Source of the DNA: Muribaculaceae bacterium
Lineage (GTDB): Bacteria; Bacteroidota; Bacteroidia; Bacteroidales; Muribaculaceae
Assembly (NCBI GenBank): GCA_017396945.1
Contig: JAFQKI010000011.1
Coordinates: 1 to 64,000, forward strand
Length of the DNA stretch: 64,000 nt
Direction: 5' to 3'
The position numbers were made by a program, and so were the translations under genes. Of this stretch, positions 8,883 to 17,286 are shown in pieces. How positions within the stretch are numbered: the stretch's first letter is position 1; every line of letters begins with the position of its first letter. Below the pieces are notes generated by a model. It ran no database searches. It worked only from the letters and a program-made list of their open reading frames with translations, and was not told where the DNA came from.

Positions 8883-9329
8883 ATGATTATAAGCGCAATA
8901 GAAGATTTAAACCAATACAAACATTTATCACCACGCATAGCCACTGCTATTGATTGGACAATAAAACATCACAAGGTTACTTTTGAAAAAGGCAGAATAG
9001 ACATCTCCGAGGATATATATGTAAACCGTGAAGAAGTGGCGATGATGCCTCGAGAGAAAAAGATGCTTGAGGCTCACCGCCGATATATCGACATACATAT
9101 ACCACTATCTGGCATTGAAGCCATAGGGTGGGCGCATATCAAGGATGTAAAAAACATAATACAACCTTATGATGACAAACAAGACATTGAGTTTTATGGC
9201 GACAACTCCCAATGCATAATACCAATAAAGCCTGGACAAGTTGCGATACTATTTCCCGAAGACGCTCACGCTCCATGCATCGGGATAGGCAATCATCGCA
9301 AGTATTGCATAAAAATAGCTATAGATTAA
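8883..9329 (+). CDS. YhcH/YjgK/YiaL (EbgC-like, DUF386) family protein
   Basis: This 148-residue protein has the cupin-like pattern of the YhcH/YiaL/EbgC family: EAHRRYIDIHIPLSG, then the central EFYGD and the PGQVAILFPEDAHAP segment near the C-terminus with conserved acidic and histidine residues that bind metal in solved members. Relatives act around sugar-acid or sialic-acid use or as the small subunit of evolved beta-galactosidase, but no sugar genes are adjacent here, so the substrate is open. It sits 18 nt after tdk and 31 nt before a DUF3108 gene. Confidence 0.88.
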   Translation: MIISAIEDLNQYKHLSPRIATAIDWTIKHHKVTFEKGRIDISEDIYVNREEVAMMPREKKMLEAHRRYIDIHIPLSGIEAIGWAHIKDVKNIIQPYDDKQDIEFYGDNSQCIIPIKPGQVAILFPEDAHAPCIGIGNHRKYCIKIAID

Positions 9330-9360
9330 ACTTTAATAGCACAAGATTGTCATTATCTCT

Positions 9361-10122
9361 ATGAGACTAAAACTACTATCATTGTTATTTATCATTCTCT
9401 CAGTTGCCACATCAGCCATAGCGGCAACATTCGCCAACGAGTCTCTGGACTACAAAGTGATGTATAAATGGGGACTGATACATAAACAAGCCGGACACGC
9501 AACACTAACCCTCCGCAACCAAGGAAACCGATATATCACCCAACTCACAGCCGCTTCAGAAAAATGGGCTGATAGATTTTATATGGTGCGAGACACCCTC
9601 AATGGCGTAATCATAAAAAACGGATTTCTTCCTATTTTTTATGAGAAAATCGCACGCGAAGGTGGTGAATACAAGCGAGACATCATTAAATATACCCGCA
9701 CAGGCAATACCGTTATTGGCGATTGCACCCGTATAAGACAAAAAAACAAAAAGAAACCCATAACCACTGACAGCATAATTCTTAAAGCTCAAGGAATGAC
9801 AATCGACATGCTGAGCGCTTTTTATTACATGCGTTCTGTTGATTATCAGAAAATGAAGACCGGCGAGAATGTGAGCCTTAATGTGTTTTCCGGGAAACGC
9901 AAAGAGTTGTTGAAAATCATATATCACGGTGTGGAGACAATCGAGTATGACGAACGCACATATCAATGCTACCACATCACTTTTACATTCACCTCTGAGG
10001 GGAAAAAGAAGACCTCAGACGACATGGACGCATGGATAACAATCGACAGTCGTCGCATCCCGGTGAAACTTGAGGGGAAACTCCCGGTGGGCAAAATCCA
10101 CTGCCTATACACAGGCAAATAA
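9361..10122 (+). CDS. DUF3108 domain-containing exported protein
   Basis: A 253-residue protein with a signal peptide (hydrophobic run LLSLLFIILSVATSAIA) and the typical DUF3108 course: YKVMYKWGLIHKQAGHATL near the start, SEKWADRFYMVRDTL, and a C-terminal WITIDSRRIPVKLEGKLPVGKI. DUF3108 proteins are periplasmic or outer-membrane facing and of unknown role, with predicted beta-rich lipoprotein-carrier-like folds. It is likely the last gene of the tdk unit. Confidence 0.85.
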   Translation: MRLKLLSLLFIILSVATSAIAATFANESLDYKVMYKWGLIHKQAGHATLTLRNQGNRYITQLTAASEKWADRFYMVRDTLNGVIIKNGFLPIFYEKIAREGGEYKRDIIKYTRTGNTVIGDCTRIRQKNKKKPITTDSIILKAQGMTIDMLSAFYYMRSVDYQKMKTGENVSLNVFSGKRKELLKIIYHGVETIEYDERTYQCYHITFTFTSEGKKKTSDDMDAWITIDSRRIPVKLEGKLPVGKIHCLYTGK

Positions 10123-10202
10123 CAGTATGAGTTCACTTCAACCTCCAAACCTATTATTTCGTCAAAAAAACACATATATTCATCAAAAAAGTCTAAGAAA
10201 AG

Positions 10203-10234
10203 TTGCAAAACATCACCATAATTAATTTACTTTG
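10203..10234 (+). promoter_or_regulatory. Possible promoter for the small-protein pair
   Basis: TTG at 10203-10205 and TTACTTTG at 10227-10234 (one mismatch to TAnnTTTG) lie upstream of the gene at 10322. Confidence 0.35.
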
Positions 10235-10321
10235 CAAAAGCATTTACATCAGTTTAACATTATGATGACTGAATTGCGAAAAAAATGACAGATAAACAAC
10301 AACTAAACATAATAAAAAGCT

Positions 10322-10786
10322 ATGGACAAAAACATTAATCAAGACACCGAGGAGAACTTACTTGACAGCCCTGTAAACAACATGGAAAGTCAAAATTCAC
10401 GACCTATCATTCCCGACAACATTCCCCCCAAAAAGAAAAGTAGTTTACCGCTGATTATATCATTTGTTTTAGGATTTGCCGTCGCCGGAGTCATTGCATA
10501 TTTTATAATGTCAAACCTAGAAGCGACCACAACAAGTGCCGTCTCCGACTCAACGGCAATACAACAAGAAGAGACTATTTCCTCCGAGCCGGTTAATCCC
10601 ATACCCGCCAATCCCGCTCACAACACTACAACAAACACACACCAACCGGCATCGACAAGCGGATACACGACAGCTACAGCCACAACAGATGCTCAAGAGA
10701 CCACATCCACAACAGAAACGGCAACAACTGAACAAGTTGTTGATTCAATCTCCAACAACCCTCTCAATCGCATATATAACAGATAA
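10322..10786 (+). CDS. Single-pass membrane protein with Thr/Ser-rich tail, function unknown
   Basis: I do not recognise this 154-residue protein. It has a hydrophilic Asn/Asp-rich N-terminus (1-36), a KKK start signal, one transmembrane helix (about 42-64, LPLIISFVLGFAVAGVIAYF) and a low-complexity extracytoplasmic tail rich in Thr, Ala, Ser, Asn and Gln. The positive-inside rule puts the first 40 residues in the cytoplasm. No enzymatic motif is seen. A second small orphan gene follows 24 nt downstream. It could be a structural or regulatory membrane protein, but no role is assigned. Confidence 0.65.
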   Translation: MDKNINQDTEENLLDSPVNNMESQNSRPIIPDNIPPKKKSSLPLIISFVLGFAVAGVIAYFIMSNLEATTTSAVSDSTAIQQEETISSEPVNPIPANPAHNTTTNTHQPASTSGYTTATATTDAQETTSTTETATTEQVVDSISNNPLNRIYNR

Positions 10787-10810
10787 AAAAGCCCAATACA
10801 AGTCATCGTG

Positions 10811-11146
10811 ATGTCGAAAAATACTAAGAAATCAACCGAGATTAAAACCGTATCGGCGACAATGGGTATTGTCGGTGGCGCAATTGGAGGCGTGGCTGCA
10901 TCTATCGTTGAAACTCCCAACGGAATTGGGGGTACAACAAATGAAACATCCGAAAATTCGGAAAACACGTCATATCCTGTAGAGATTTTAAGCGACAACG
11001 ACTTCGAAAATCCTATAGCCAATGTAACTATAGACACCCAACTGGCCCCGGAGCCATTTATGGCTGAAATGTATCACGAAAACGACTCGATTTATGAGCC
11101 GGCAACAGATCTAACAATTAATGAAATCAGTATTGAATTTCTATAA
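10811..11146 (+). CDS. Small orphan protein with glycine-rich hydrophobic segment
   Basis: A 111-residue protein of unknown family. I take the ATG at 10811; a GTG immediately before it is possible. Residues 14-32 form a Gly/Ala/Val stretch (MGIVGGAIGGVAAS) like a glycine-zipper or short membrane segment, and the rest is acidic and Thr/Asn-rich. It follows the 154-residue membrane protein by 24 nt and precedes a terminator, so the two probably form an operon. Confidence 0.6.
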   Translation: MSKNTKKSTEIKTVSATMGIVGGAIGGVAASIVETPNGIGGTTNETSENSENTSYPVEILSDNDFENPIANVTIDTQLAPEPFMAEMYHENDSIYEPATDLTINEISIEFL

Positions 11147-11176
11147 AAACAAGAACAAAAAATCACTTTTCAGCAT

Positions 11177-11215
11177 ATAAGGAAATCGCATCTGTCGTGA
11201 TTTCCTTATTTTTCA
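11177..11215 (+). terminator. Rho-independent terminator
   Basis: ATAAGGAAATC (11177-11187) pairs with GATTTCCTTAT (11199-11209) followed by TTTTTC. It separates the orphan pair from argR. Confidence 0.88.
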
Positions 11216-11246
11216 TCAATAAAATCAAGCAAAATCTGCATAATAA

Positions 11247-11258
11247 TGAAAATTATCA
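11247..11258. promoter_or_regulatory. Possible ARG-box-like palindrome upstream of argR
   Basis: TGAAAATTATCA is a near-perfect inverted repeat (10 of 12 positions) in an AT-rich stretch about 35 nt upstream of the -7 motif. AT-rich palindromes of this kind are typical ArgR targets, so self-regulation is plausible, but the match to the E. coli ARG box is only partial. Confidence 0.3.
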
Positions 11259-11291
11259 CGCAAAACTTATTATTATTCAATTTTAAGTTAC

Positions 11292-11299
11292 TACCTTTG
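11292..11299 (+). promoter_or_regulatory. -7 promoter motif for the arginine operon
   Basis: TACCTTTG matches TAnnTTTG, 32 nt before the argR start codon. There is no clear TTTG element upstream. Confidence 0.6.
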
Positions 11300-11331
11300 T
11301 GGTAATTTATCATTTTTAGCCTACAGCTCTG

Positions 11332-11856
11332 ATGAAAAAACGTAAATCCCGACTGCCTGTCATTGTCGATATATTGACACACAATAGCATAGGCAGTCAA
11401 GAAGAACTATCCAAGCAACTTGCCATTAGGGGCTATATCGTCACACAAGCGACGTTGTCGCGCGATCTTAAAATGTTGCGCACAACAAAAGTAGCCACCG
11501 ACATGGGAGGCTATCGTTATATCATAGCCGATAGTTACACATCCAATAACGAACCTCTTGTCAAGGTGCAAAGCACTGTACAATCATCAATGCATCCCGC
11601 CGCATTGTCGATAGCCATGGCCGGCAATCTTGTCGTGATAAAGACCCGCAACGGATATGCAAGCGGATTGGCTTATGATTTGGACACTTTGCAGTCACCC
11701 CACATTCTCGGCACAATACCTGGAGCCGACACCGTCTTTGCTGTAGTCAATGAGGGATCTTCTCGCAAAGATCTTTATGAATTGTTTTGCACGTTCCTTC
11801 CTAATCATGTAATGGAGGAAGCTCGCGATAAATTTTTAAAAGGAGAAGTCCGATAA
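11332..11856 (+). CDS. argR: Arginine repressor ArgR
   Basis: The 174-residue protein has the N-terminal winged-helix DNA-binding domain (SQEELSKQLAIRGYIVTQATLSRDLKML) and the C-terminal hexamerisation/arginine-binding domain (GTIPGADTVFAVV). It would sense arginine and repress arginine biosynthesis genes. The gene leads a cluster of arginine genes, which supports autoregulation. A possible operator lies at 11247-11258. Confidence 0.95.
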   Translation: MKKRKSRLPVIVDILTHNSIGSQEELSKQLAIRGYIVTQATLSRDLKMLRTTKVATDMGGYRYIIADSYTSNNEPLVKVQSTVQSSMHPAALSIAMAGNLVVIKTRNGYASGLAYDLDTLQSPHILGTIPGADTVFAVVNEGSSRKDLYELFCTFLPNHVMEEARDKFLKGEVR

Positions 11857-11904
11857 TAAACATATAGTACATTGACGATTTATTAGGTATATATTTATTG
11901 AAAA

Positions 11905-12504
11905 ATGGATAATCAATCACAGATTGAAGTTATTGTAGCATCAGATGAGCATGTGAAATATGTCGATAAGATCCTCGACACAATTAATCGTGCCGCCAAA
12001 GTGCGCGGTACCGGTATCGCGAAACGCTCACCAGAATATGTGAAACAAAAAATGCTTGAACGCAAAGCAGTCATCGCTTTATGTAATGGCGATTTCGCGG
12101 GTTTCAGCTACATAGAGTGTTGGAGCAACAAAGAGTATGTCGCAAATTCCGGACTTATCGTTGCCGATAAATACCGCGGTCTCGGTCTTGCGACTCGCAT
12201 CAAGCGACGCGTATTTCAACTTTCACGCGAAATGTTTCCCGATGCCAAGATATTCTCATTGACTACCGGCGCAGCCGTAATGAAAATGAACTTTGAACTC
12301 GGATATCGTCCGGTGACATTTGACCAACTCACCGACGACCCCGCATTTTGGAAAGGTTGCGAAAGTTGCGTGAACTTTGATATTCTCCAACGCAATGGTG
12401 GTCACAAATGCCTTTGCGTAGGGCTACTATACGACCCAAAAGAGACTCAATACCACAGATATAATTTAAATAGCGATTTAGATAATAAAGAAAATCCACA
12501 ATAA
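11905..12504 (+). CDS. GNAT-family N-acyltransferase in the arginine operon
   Basis: This 199-residue protein carries a GNAT fold with the acyl-CoA pyrophosphate-binding loop in DKYRGLGLATRIKRR and a conserved LIVADKYRG strand. It ends in a Cys-rich part (GCESCVNFDIL, GGHKCLCVG). Its place between argR and argG suggests it makes the N-acylglutamate that starts the pathway. Some Bacteroides use N-succinyl intermediates in place of N-acetyl ones, so the acyl donor could be succinyl-CoA; that is inference from context. argG begins 5 nt after its stop codon, so translation is probably coupled. Confidence 0.82.
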   Translation: MDNQSQIEVIVASDEHVKYVDKILDTINRAAKVRGTGIAKRSPEYVKQKMLERKAVIALCNGDFAGFSYIECWSNKEYVANSGLIVADKYRGLGLATRIKRRVFQLSREMFPDAKIFSLTTGAAVMKMNFELGYRPVTFDQLTDDPAFWKGCESCVNFDILQRNGGHKCLCVGLLYDPKETQYHRYNLNSDLDNKENPQ

Positions 12505-12509
12505 CGACA

Positions 12510-13712
12510 ATGAAAAAGAAAAAAGTTGTAGTAGCATTCAGCGGAGGTCTTGACACCTCCTACACAGTGATGTATCTTGCCAAAGAAAAAGGCTATGAAG
12601 TGTATGCCGCTTGTGCCAACACCGGAGGTTTCAGCCCCGAGCAATTGGCGACCAACGAGGCAAACGCCTATAAACTCGGAGCGACAAAATATGTAACTCT
12701 TGATGTAACCCGCGAGTACTACGACAAGAGTTTGAAATATATGATTTATGGCAACGTGTTGCGCAACGGCACTTACCCCATCTCAGTAAGTTCGGAACGC
12801 ATATTCCAAGCGATTGCCATCGCACGCTACGCAAACGAAATCGGTGCTGACGCCATCGCACATGGTTCAACAGGCGCAGGCAATGACCAAATACGCTTTG
12901 ACATGACATTCCTTGTGATGGCTCCGGGCGTCGAAATAATCACACTCACCCGCGACAACAACTTGTCTCGTCAAGAGGAGATTGACTACTTAAACAAAAA
13001 CGGCTTCGCCGCCGACTTCACTAAACTCAAATACAGCTACAACGTAGGACTTTGGGGGACATCTATCTGCGGTGGTGAAATTCTTGACTCCGCACAAGGC
13101 TTACCCGAAACTGCATACCTCAAACACTGTGAAAAAGAGGGTACAGAACAACTTCGCCTTACTTTTGAAAAGGGAGAGCTGAAAGCCGTAAACGATGTGC
13201 GCTACGAAGACCCAATCGAAGCAATCCAAAAAGTTGAAGAAATCGGAGCGGCATACGGCGTAGGTCGTGACATGCACGTCGGTGACACCATCATCGGCAT
13301 CAAAGGTCGTGTAGGATTTGAAGCTGCAGCTCCAATGCTCATCATCGGAGCTCACCGCTTCCTCGAAAAATACACTTTGAGTAAATGGCAACAATACTGG
13401 AAAGACCAAGTTGCGACATGGTATGGCATGTTCCTCCACGAGAGTCAATATCTCGAACCTGTGATGCGCGACATCGAAGCAATGCTTGCCAACTCTCAAC
13501 GCAATGTAAATGGCACCGCAATTCTTGAACTCCGTCCATTAGGCTTCTCAACCATTGGTGTTGAAAGCGCCGATGATTTGGTAAAAAACAAACTTGGTGA
13601 ATATGGCGAAACACAAAAAGGTTGGACCGCCGACGACGCCAAAGGCTTTATCAAAGTCTCAGCTACCGCATTGCGAGCATATTATGCCAACCACAAAGAT
13701 GAACAAATTTAA
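12510..13712 (+). CDS. argG: Argininosuccinate synthase
   Basis: The 400-residue enzyme joins citrulline and aspartate with ATP to make argininosuccinate. The N-terminal P-loop AFSGGLDTSYT is the ATP pyrophosphatase motif, and IAHGSTGAGNDQIRF supplies substrate contacts. Its length is normal for the family. It sits 5 nt after the GNAT gene and 15 nt before a PspC-domain gene. Confidence 0.97.
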   Translation: MKKKKVVVAFSGGLDTSYTVMYLAKEKGYEVYAACANTGGFSPEQLATNEANAYKLGATKYVTLDVTREYYDKSLKYMIYGNVLRNGTYPISVSSERIFQAIAIARYANEIGADAIAHGSTGAGNDQIRFDMTFLVMAPGVEIITLTRDNNLSRQEEIDYLNKNGFAADFTKLKYSYNVGLWGTSICGGEILDSAQGLPETAYLKHCEKEGTEQLRLTFEKGELKAVNDVRYEDPIEAIQKVEEIGAAYGVGRDMHVGDTIIGIKGRVGFEAAAPMLIIGAHRFLEKYTLSKWQQYWKDQVATWYGMFLHESQYLEPVMRDIEAMLANSQRNVNGTAILELRPLGFSTIGVESADDLVKNKLGEYGETQKGWTADDAKGFIKVSATALRAYYANHKDEQI

Positions 13713-13727
13713 TCATAGACATTTCTA

Positions 13728-13922
13728 ATGGAAAATAAGCAATTAAAACGTGCATTAAAAGATAGAAAGATTGCCGGAGTATGTGGTGGCATCGCCAAAT
13801 ACTTTGGGTGGGATTCAACGACTACACGCATTGGCTACGCGGCATTAAGTTTATTCACCGCCTTTGCCGGATGTTTATTCTATCTCATTTTGTGGTATGT
13901 AATGCCTCTTGATAACGAATAA
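13728..13922 (+). CDS. Small PspC-domain membrane protein
   Basis: The 64-residue protein consists of just one PspC domain: a basic N-terminus (KQLKRALKDRKIAGVCGGIAKYFGWD) and a hydrophobic segment (GYAALSLFTAFAGCLFYLILWYVMP). PspC proteins take part in phage-shock or membrane-stress responses, and short forms are common in Bacteroidetes. It is wedged between argG (15 nt upstream) and argC (9 nt downstream), an unusual place for a stress protein. No arginine-related role is known to me. Confidence 0.9.
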   Translation: MENKQLKRALKDRKIAGVCGGIAKYFGWDSTTTRIGYAALSLFTAFAGCLFYLILWYVMPLDNE

Positions 13923-13931
13923 TTAAAGACA

Positions 13932-14903
13932 ATGATTAGAGCCGGAATAATAGGCGGTGCAGGCTATACCGCCGGCGAACTCATTCGCCTACTGATAAAT
14001 CACCCCGACGTGGAAATCTCATGGGTGCATAGCACCAGCAACGCCGGAAATCTCGTAACCGAAGTTCACCAAGGGCTTATTGGAGAGACTCAATTACGTT
14101 TCACCGAGCGCACCGCTTGGGAAGAAATTGACGTATTGTTTTGTTGCACACCACACGGAGCGACACGCAAATTCATGGAAAGTAATGAAGTACCCGAAAA
14201 TATCAAAATCGTCGATCTATCAACCGACTACCGCATAGAAGACGACACACACGATTTTGTATATGGGTTGCCTGAACTTAACCGCAAACGCATTGTGCGC
14301 GGTGCTACTCGTGTAGCAAACCCCGGTTGCTTTGCCACCGCTATTCAACTCGCATTGCTCCCATTAGCAAAAAACCTATTGCTCAACAACACTATTCATG
14401 TTACAGCAATTACCGGGAGCACCGGAGCAGGAGTAAAACCATCGGCAACTTCACACTTCTCTTGGCGCAACGATAACGTGTCAATCTACAAACCATTCAA
14501 GCATCAACACCTCGCTGAGATACGTCAATCTCTAAAAACACTTCAAACCAGTTTTGAAGCCGACATTGACTTTATTCCAGTGCGCGGATGCTTCTCTCGT
14601 GGCATCATGGCAATCGTATATATGGACTGCCCTATCGAACTTGATGAAATCAAAAAGTTATATGAAGAGTATTATGACGACCACAATTTCACATTTGTAA
14701 CCGAGAAAGCTCCCGATTTGAAAGATGTCGTAAACACCAACAAGTGCATCCTACATCTCGAAAAAATCGATGGCAAATTGCTCATCACATCAGTTATCGA
14801 CAACCTCGTGAAAGGGGCATCAGGTCAAGCCGTTCACAACATGAACCTACTATTCGGATTACATGAGCGTATAGGTCTCAATCTCAAACCATCAGCTTTT
14901 TAA
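13932..14903 (+). CDS. argC: N-acetyl-gamma-glutamyl-phosphate reductase
   Basis: The 323-residue NADPH-dependent dehydrogenase makes N-acylglutamate semialdehyde. It has the Rossmann motif GIIGGAGYTAGELIRLL at the N-terminus and the catalytic cysteine in VANPGCFATAIQLALLPL. It ends the arginine cluster in this window; argD, argB and argF are not next to it, and a terminator follows. If the local pathway uses N-succinyl intermediates this enzyme would act on those instead. Confidence 0.96.
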   Translation: MIRAGIIGGAGYTAGELIRLLINHPDVEISWVHSTSNAGNLVTEVHQGLIGETQLRFTERTAWEEIDVLFCCTPHGATRKFMESNEVPENIKIVDLSTDYRIEDDTHDFVYGLPELNRKRIVRGATRVANPGCFATAIQLALLPLAKNLLLNNTIHVTAITGSTGAGVKPSATSHFSWRNDNVSIYKPFKHQHLAEIRQSLKTLQTSFEADIDFIPVRGCFSRGIMAIVYMDCPIELDEIKKLYEEYYDDHNFTFVTEKAPDLKDVVNTNKCILHLEKIDGKLLITSVIDNLVKGASGQAVHNMNLLFGLHERIGLNLKPSAF

Positions 14904-14930
14904 AAACGGATTTCTTTATACATCCTACAT

Positions 14931-14968
14931 AAGCGGAAATTCTTGTAAGAGTTTCCGCTTTCTTTTTA
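14931..14968 (+). terminator. Rho-independent terminator after argC
   Basis: AAGCGGAAA (14931-14939) pairs with TTTCCGCTT (14952-14960), followed by TCTTTTTA. Confidence 0.88.
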
Positions 14969-15013
14969 TAGTTTTTTGTCACAGCGACAAATGGTTATAT
15001 CAGGAATTTTGCG

Positions 15014-15021
15014 TAAATTTG
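15014..15021 (+). promoter_or_regulatory. -7 promoter motif for glyS
   Basis: TAAATTTG matches TAnnTTTG, leaving an 80-nt leader before the glyS start. Confidence 0.5.
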
Positions 15022-15101
15022 CGCGATATTATGCATCGACACTTCTCTGAGCATAATTTTAAACAAAAAACGAATAAAAACATAACAAGACAAAATAAAT
15101 T

Positions 15102-16646
15102 ATGGCACAACAAGACGACGTTTTCAAGAAAATTGTATCTCATGCCAAAGAATATGGCTTTGTATTCCAATCAAGTGAAATCTATGACGGGCTCTCAGCG
15201 GTTTATGACTATGGTCAAAATGGTGTGGAGCTCAAAAACAATATCAAGCGTTACTGGTGGGACGCAATGACATTGCTCAACGAAAATATCGTTGGTATCG
15301 ACTCTGCGATTTTCATGCACCCCACAATTTGGAAAGCATCGGGTCACGTTGATGCATTCAATGACCCATTGATTGACAACCGCGACTCTAAAAAACGTTA
15401 TCGTGCCGACGTTCTCATTGAAGAAGAACTCGCAAAGATGGACGACAAAGTCGAAAAAGAGGTTGCTAAAGCTCGTAAACGTTTCGGCGACAACTTTGAT
15501 GAAGCATTATTCCGCGAAACAAATCCACGAGTTCAAGAAATCATCGAAAAGCGTAATGCGCTTCACGAACGCTTTGCGACAGCACTCAATGACAGCAATC
15601 TTGAGGAATTGCGTCAAATCATCATCGACCAAGAGATTGTTTGTCCTATTTCAGGCACCAAAAACTGGACCGATGTACGCCAATTCAACCTCATGTTTAA
15701 AACCGAAATGGGTAGCACCGCCGAAGGTGCGATGAACGTATATCTACGTCCCGAAACCGCTCAAGGTATTTTTGTCAACTACCTCAACGTGCAAAAGACC
15801 GGTCGCATGCGTCTCCCCTTTGGTATCGCACAAATCGGTAAAGCATTCCGCAACGAGATTGTCGCTCGTCAGTTCATCTTCCGTATGCGCGAATTTGAAC
15901 AAATGGAGATGCAATTCTTTGTACGCCCCGGTGAAGAACTCAATTGGTTTGCGAAATGGAAAGAAACACGCTTGAAATGGCACAAGGCGCTCGGTCTCGG
16001 CGATCACAAATATCGTTACCACGACCACGACAAACTCGCACACTACGCCAACGCGGCAACCGACATCGAGTTTGAAATGCCATTTGGTTTCAAAGAGGTA
16101 GAGGGTATCCACTCACGCACCAACTTTGACCTTTCTCAACACGAAAAATACTCAGGCAAAAACATCAAGTACTTCGACCCTGAATTAAACGAATCATACG
16201 TTCCTTACGTTATCGAAACTTCAATCGGTGTTGACCACATGTTCCTTTCTGTTCTCTGCTCTTCATACGAAGAACAAAAGCTTGAAGGTGGCGACACTCG
16301 CGTAGTGCTTCACTTGCCTGCACCCTTGGCTCCTGTTAAATGTGCTGTTATGCCTCTTGTGCGCAAAGACGGACTTCCCGAAAAGGCTCGCGAGATCGTC
16401 AACAGCCTCAAGTTTGATTTCTCTACTCACTATGAAGAGAAAGACTCAATCGGCAAACGCTATCGTCGCCAAGACGCGATAGGTACACCCTATTGTATCA
16501 CCGTTGACCACCAAACATTGGAGGACAACACCGTGACATTGCGTGAGCGCGATTCTATGGAGCAAAAACGTGTTGCAATCGATGACCTCCATAAACTCAT
16601 CCATGAGAATGTGAGCCTCAACGCATTGCTTCGCAAACTCGGTTAA
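15102..16646 (+). CDS. glyS: Glycine--tRNA ligase (dimeric, class II)
   Basis: The 514-residue enzyme charges tRNA-Gly. It is of the single-chain alpha2 type, not the alpha2beta2 type. Class II motifs are seen: motif 1/2 region with MNVYLRPETAQGIFVNYLNV and FRMREFEQMEMQFFV, and a C-terminal anticodon-binding domain (CAVMPLVRKDGLPEKAREIV, DAIGTPYCITVDH). Length fits the family. lemA follows 36 nt downstream, possibly in the same transcript. Confidence 0.96.
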   Translation: MAQQDDVFKKIVSHAKEYGFVFQSSEIYDGLSAVYDYGQNGVELKNNIKRYWWDAMTLLNENIVGIDSAIFMHPTIWKASGHVDAFNDPLIDNRDSKKRYRADVLIEEELAKMDDKVEKEVAKARKRFGDNFDEALFRETNPRVQEIIEKRNALHERFATALNDSNLEELRQIIIDQEIVCPISGTKNWTDVRQFNLMFKTEMGSTAEGAMNVYLRPETAQGIFVNYLNVQKTGRMRLPFGIAQIGKAFRNEIVARQFIFRMREFEQMEMQFFVRPGEELNWFAKWKETRLKWHKALGLGDHKYRYHDHDKLAHYANAATDIEFEMPFGFKEVEGIHSRTNFDLSQHEKYSGKNIKYFDPELNESYVPYVIETSIGVDHMFLSVLCSSYEEQKLEGGDTRVVLHLPAPLAPVKCAVMPLVRKDGLPEKAREIVNSLKFDFSTHYEEKDSIGKRYRRQDAIGTPYCITVDHQTLEDNTVTLRERDSMEQKRVAIDDLHKLIHENVSLNALLRKLG

Positions 16647-16682
16647 TAACAAGCAATCATCTCTCACTCATTAGATAGAAAA

Positions 16683-17273
16683 ATGAATAAAAAATATATC
16701 ATCTACGGAGCAATCGCATTTGTTGTTATCTTGCTATTTGTAGGCGGATGCAGTAACTATAACGGCATGGTTGAGAAAGAGCAAGTCGTAGAACAAACTT
16801 GGGCAGAGGTTCAAAATCAATATCAACGCCGCATCGACCTTATTCCAAATCTCGTTAATACAGTAAAAGGTTATGCCGCTCATGAAAACGAAACCCTTCA
16901 AGATGTTATTGAGGCACGCTCCAAAGCCACTTCAATAACCATTGACCCGACCAATCTTGATGACACCACACTTGAACAATTTCAACAAGCGCAAGGCGAA
17001 TTGTCTAGTGCGTTAAACCGTTTGATGGCAATTTCAGAAGCTTATCCCGACTTAAAAGCAAATGAGAATTTCCGAGACTTGCAAGTACAACTTGAAGGAA
17101 CTGAAAATCGCATAACAACAGCTCGTGGCCGCTATACCGAAGCTGTCAAGGATTACAATCTCAAAGTGCGCCGTTTCCCCGGAAATATCTTTGCCGGATT
17201 ATTTGGATTTGACGCAAAGCCTCAATTCAAGGCCGAAGCCGGAGCCGACCAAGCACCTGAAGTGGAATTTTAA
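16683..17273 (+). CDS. lemA: LemA family protein
   Basis: The 196-residue protein has an N-terminal transmembrane or signal segment (IIYGAIAFVVILLFVGGCSNYN) and the LemA helical domain (VVEQTWAEVQNQYQRRIDLIPNLVNTVKGYAAHE). LemA proteins are coiled-coil membrane proteins of uncertain role. The VGGC motif could also serve as a lipobox. An FKBP-type lipoprotein gene begins 13 nt after its stop codon, indicating a joint transcript. Confidence 0.93.
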   Translation: MNKKYIIYGAIAFVVILLFVGGCSNYNGMVEKEQVVEQTWAEVQNQYQRRIDLIPNLVNTVKGYAAHENETLQDVIEARSKATSITIDPTNLDDTTLEQFQQAQGELSSALNRLMAISEAYPDLKANENFRDLQVQLEGTENRITTARGRYTEAVKDYNLKVRRFPGNIFAGLFGFDAKPQFKAEAGADQAPEVEF

Positions 17274-17286
17274 AGAAGTATCGCAG

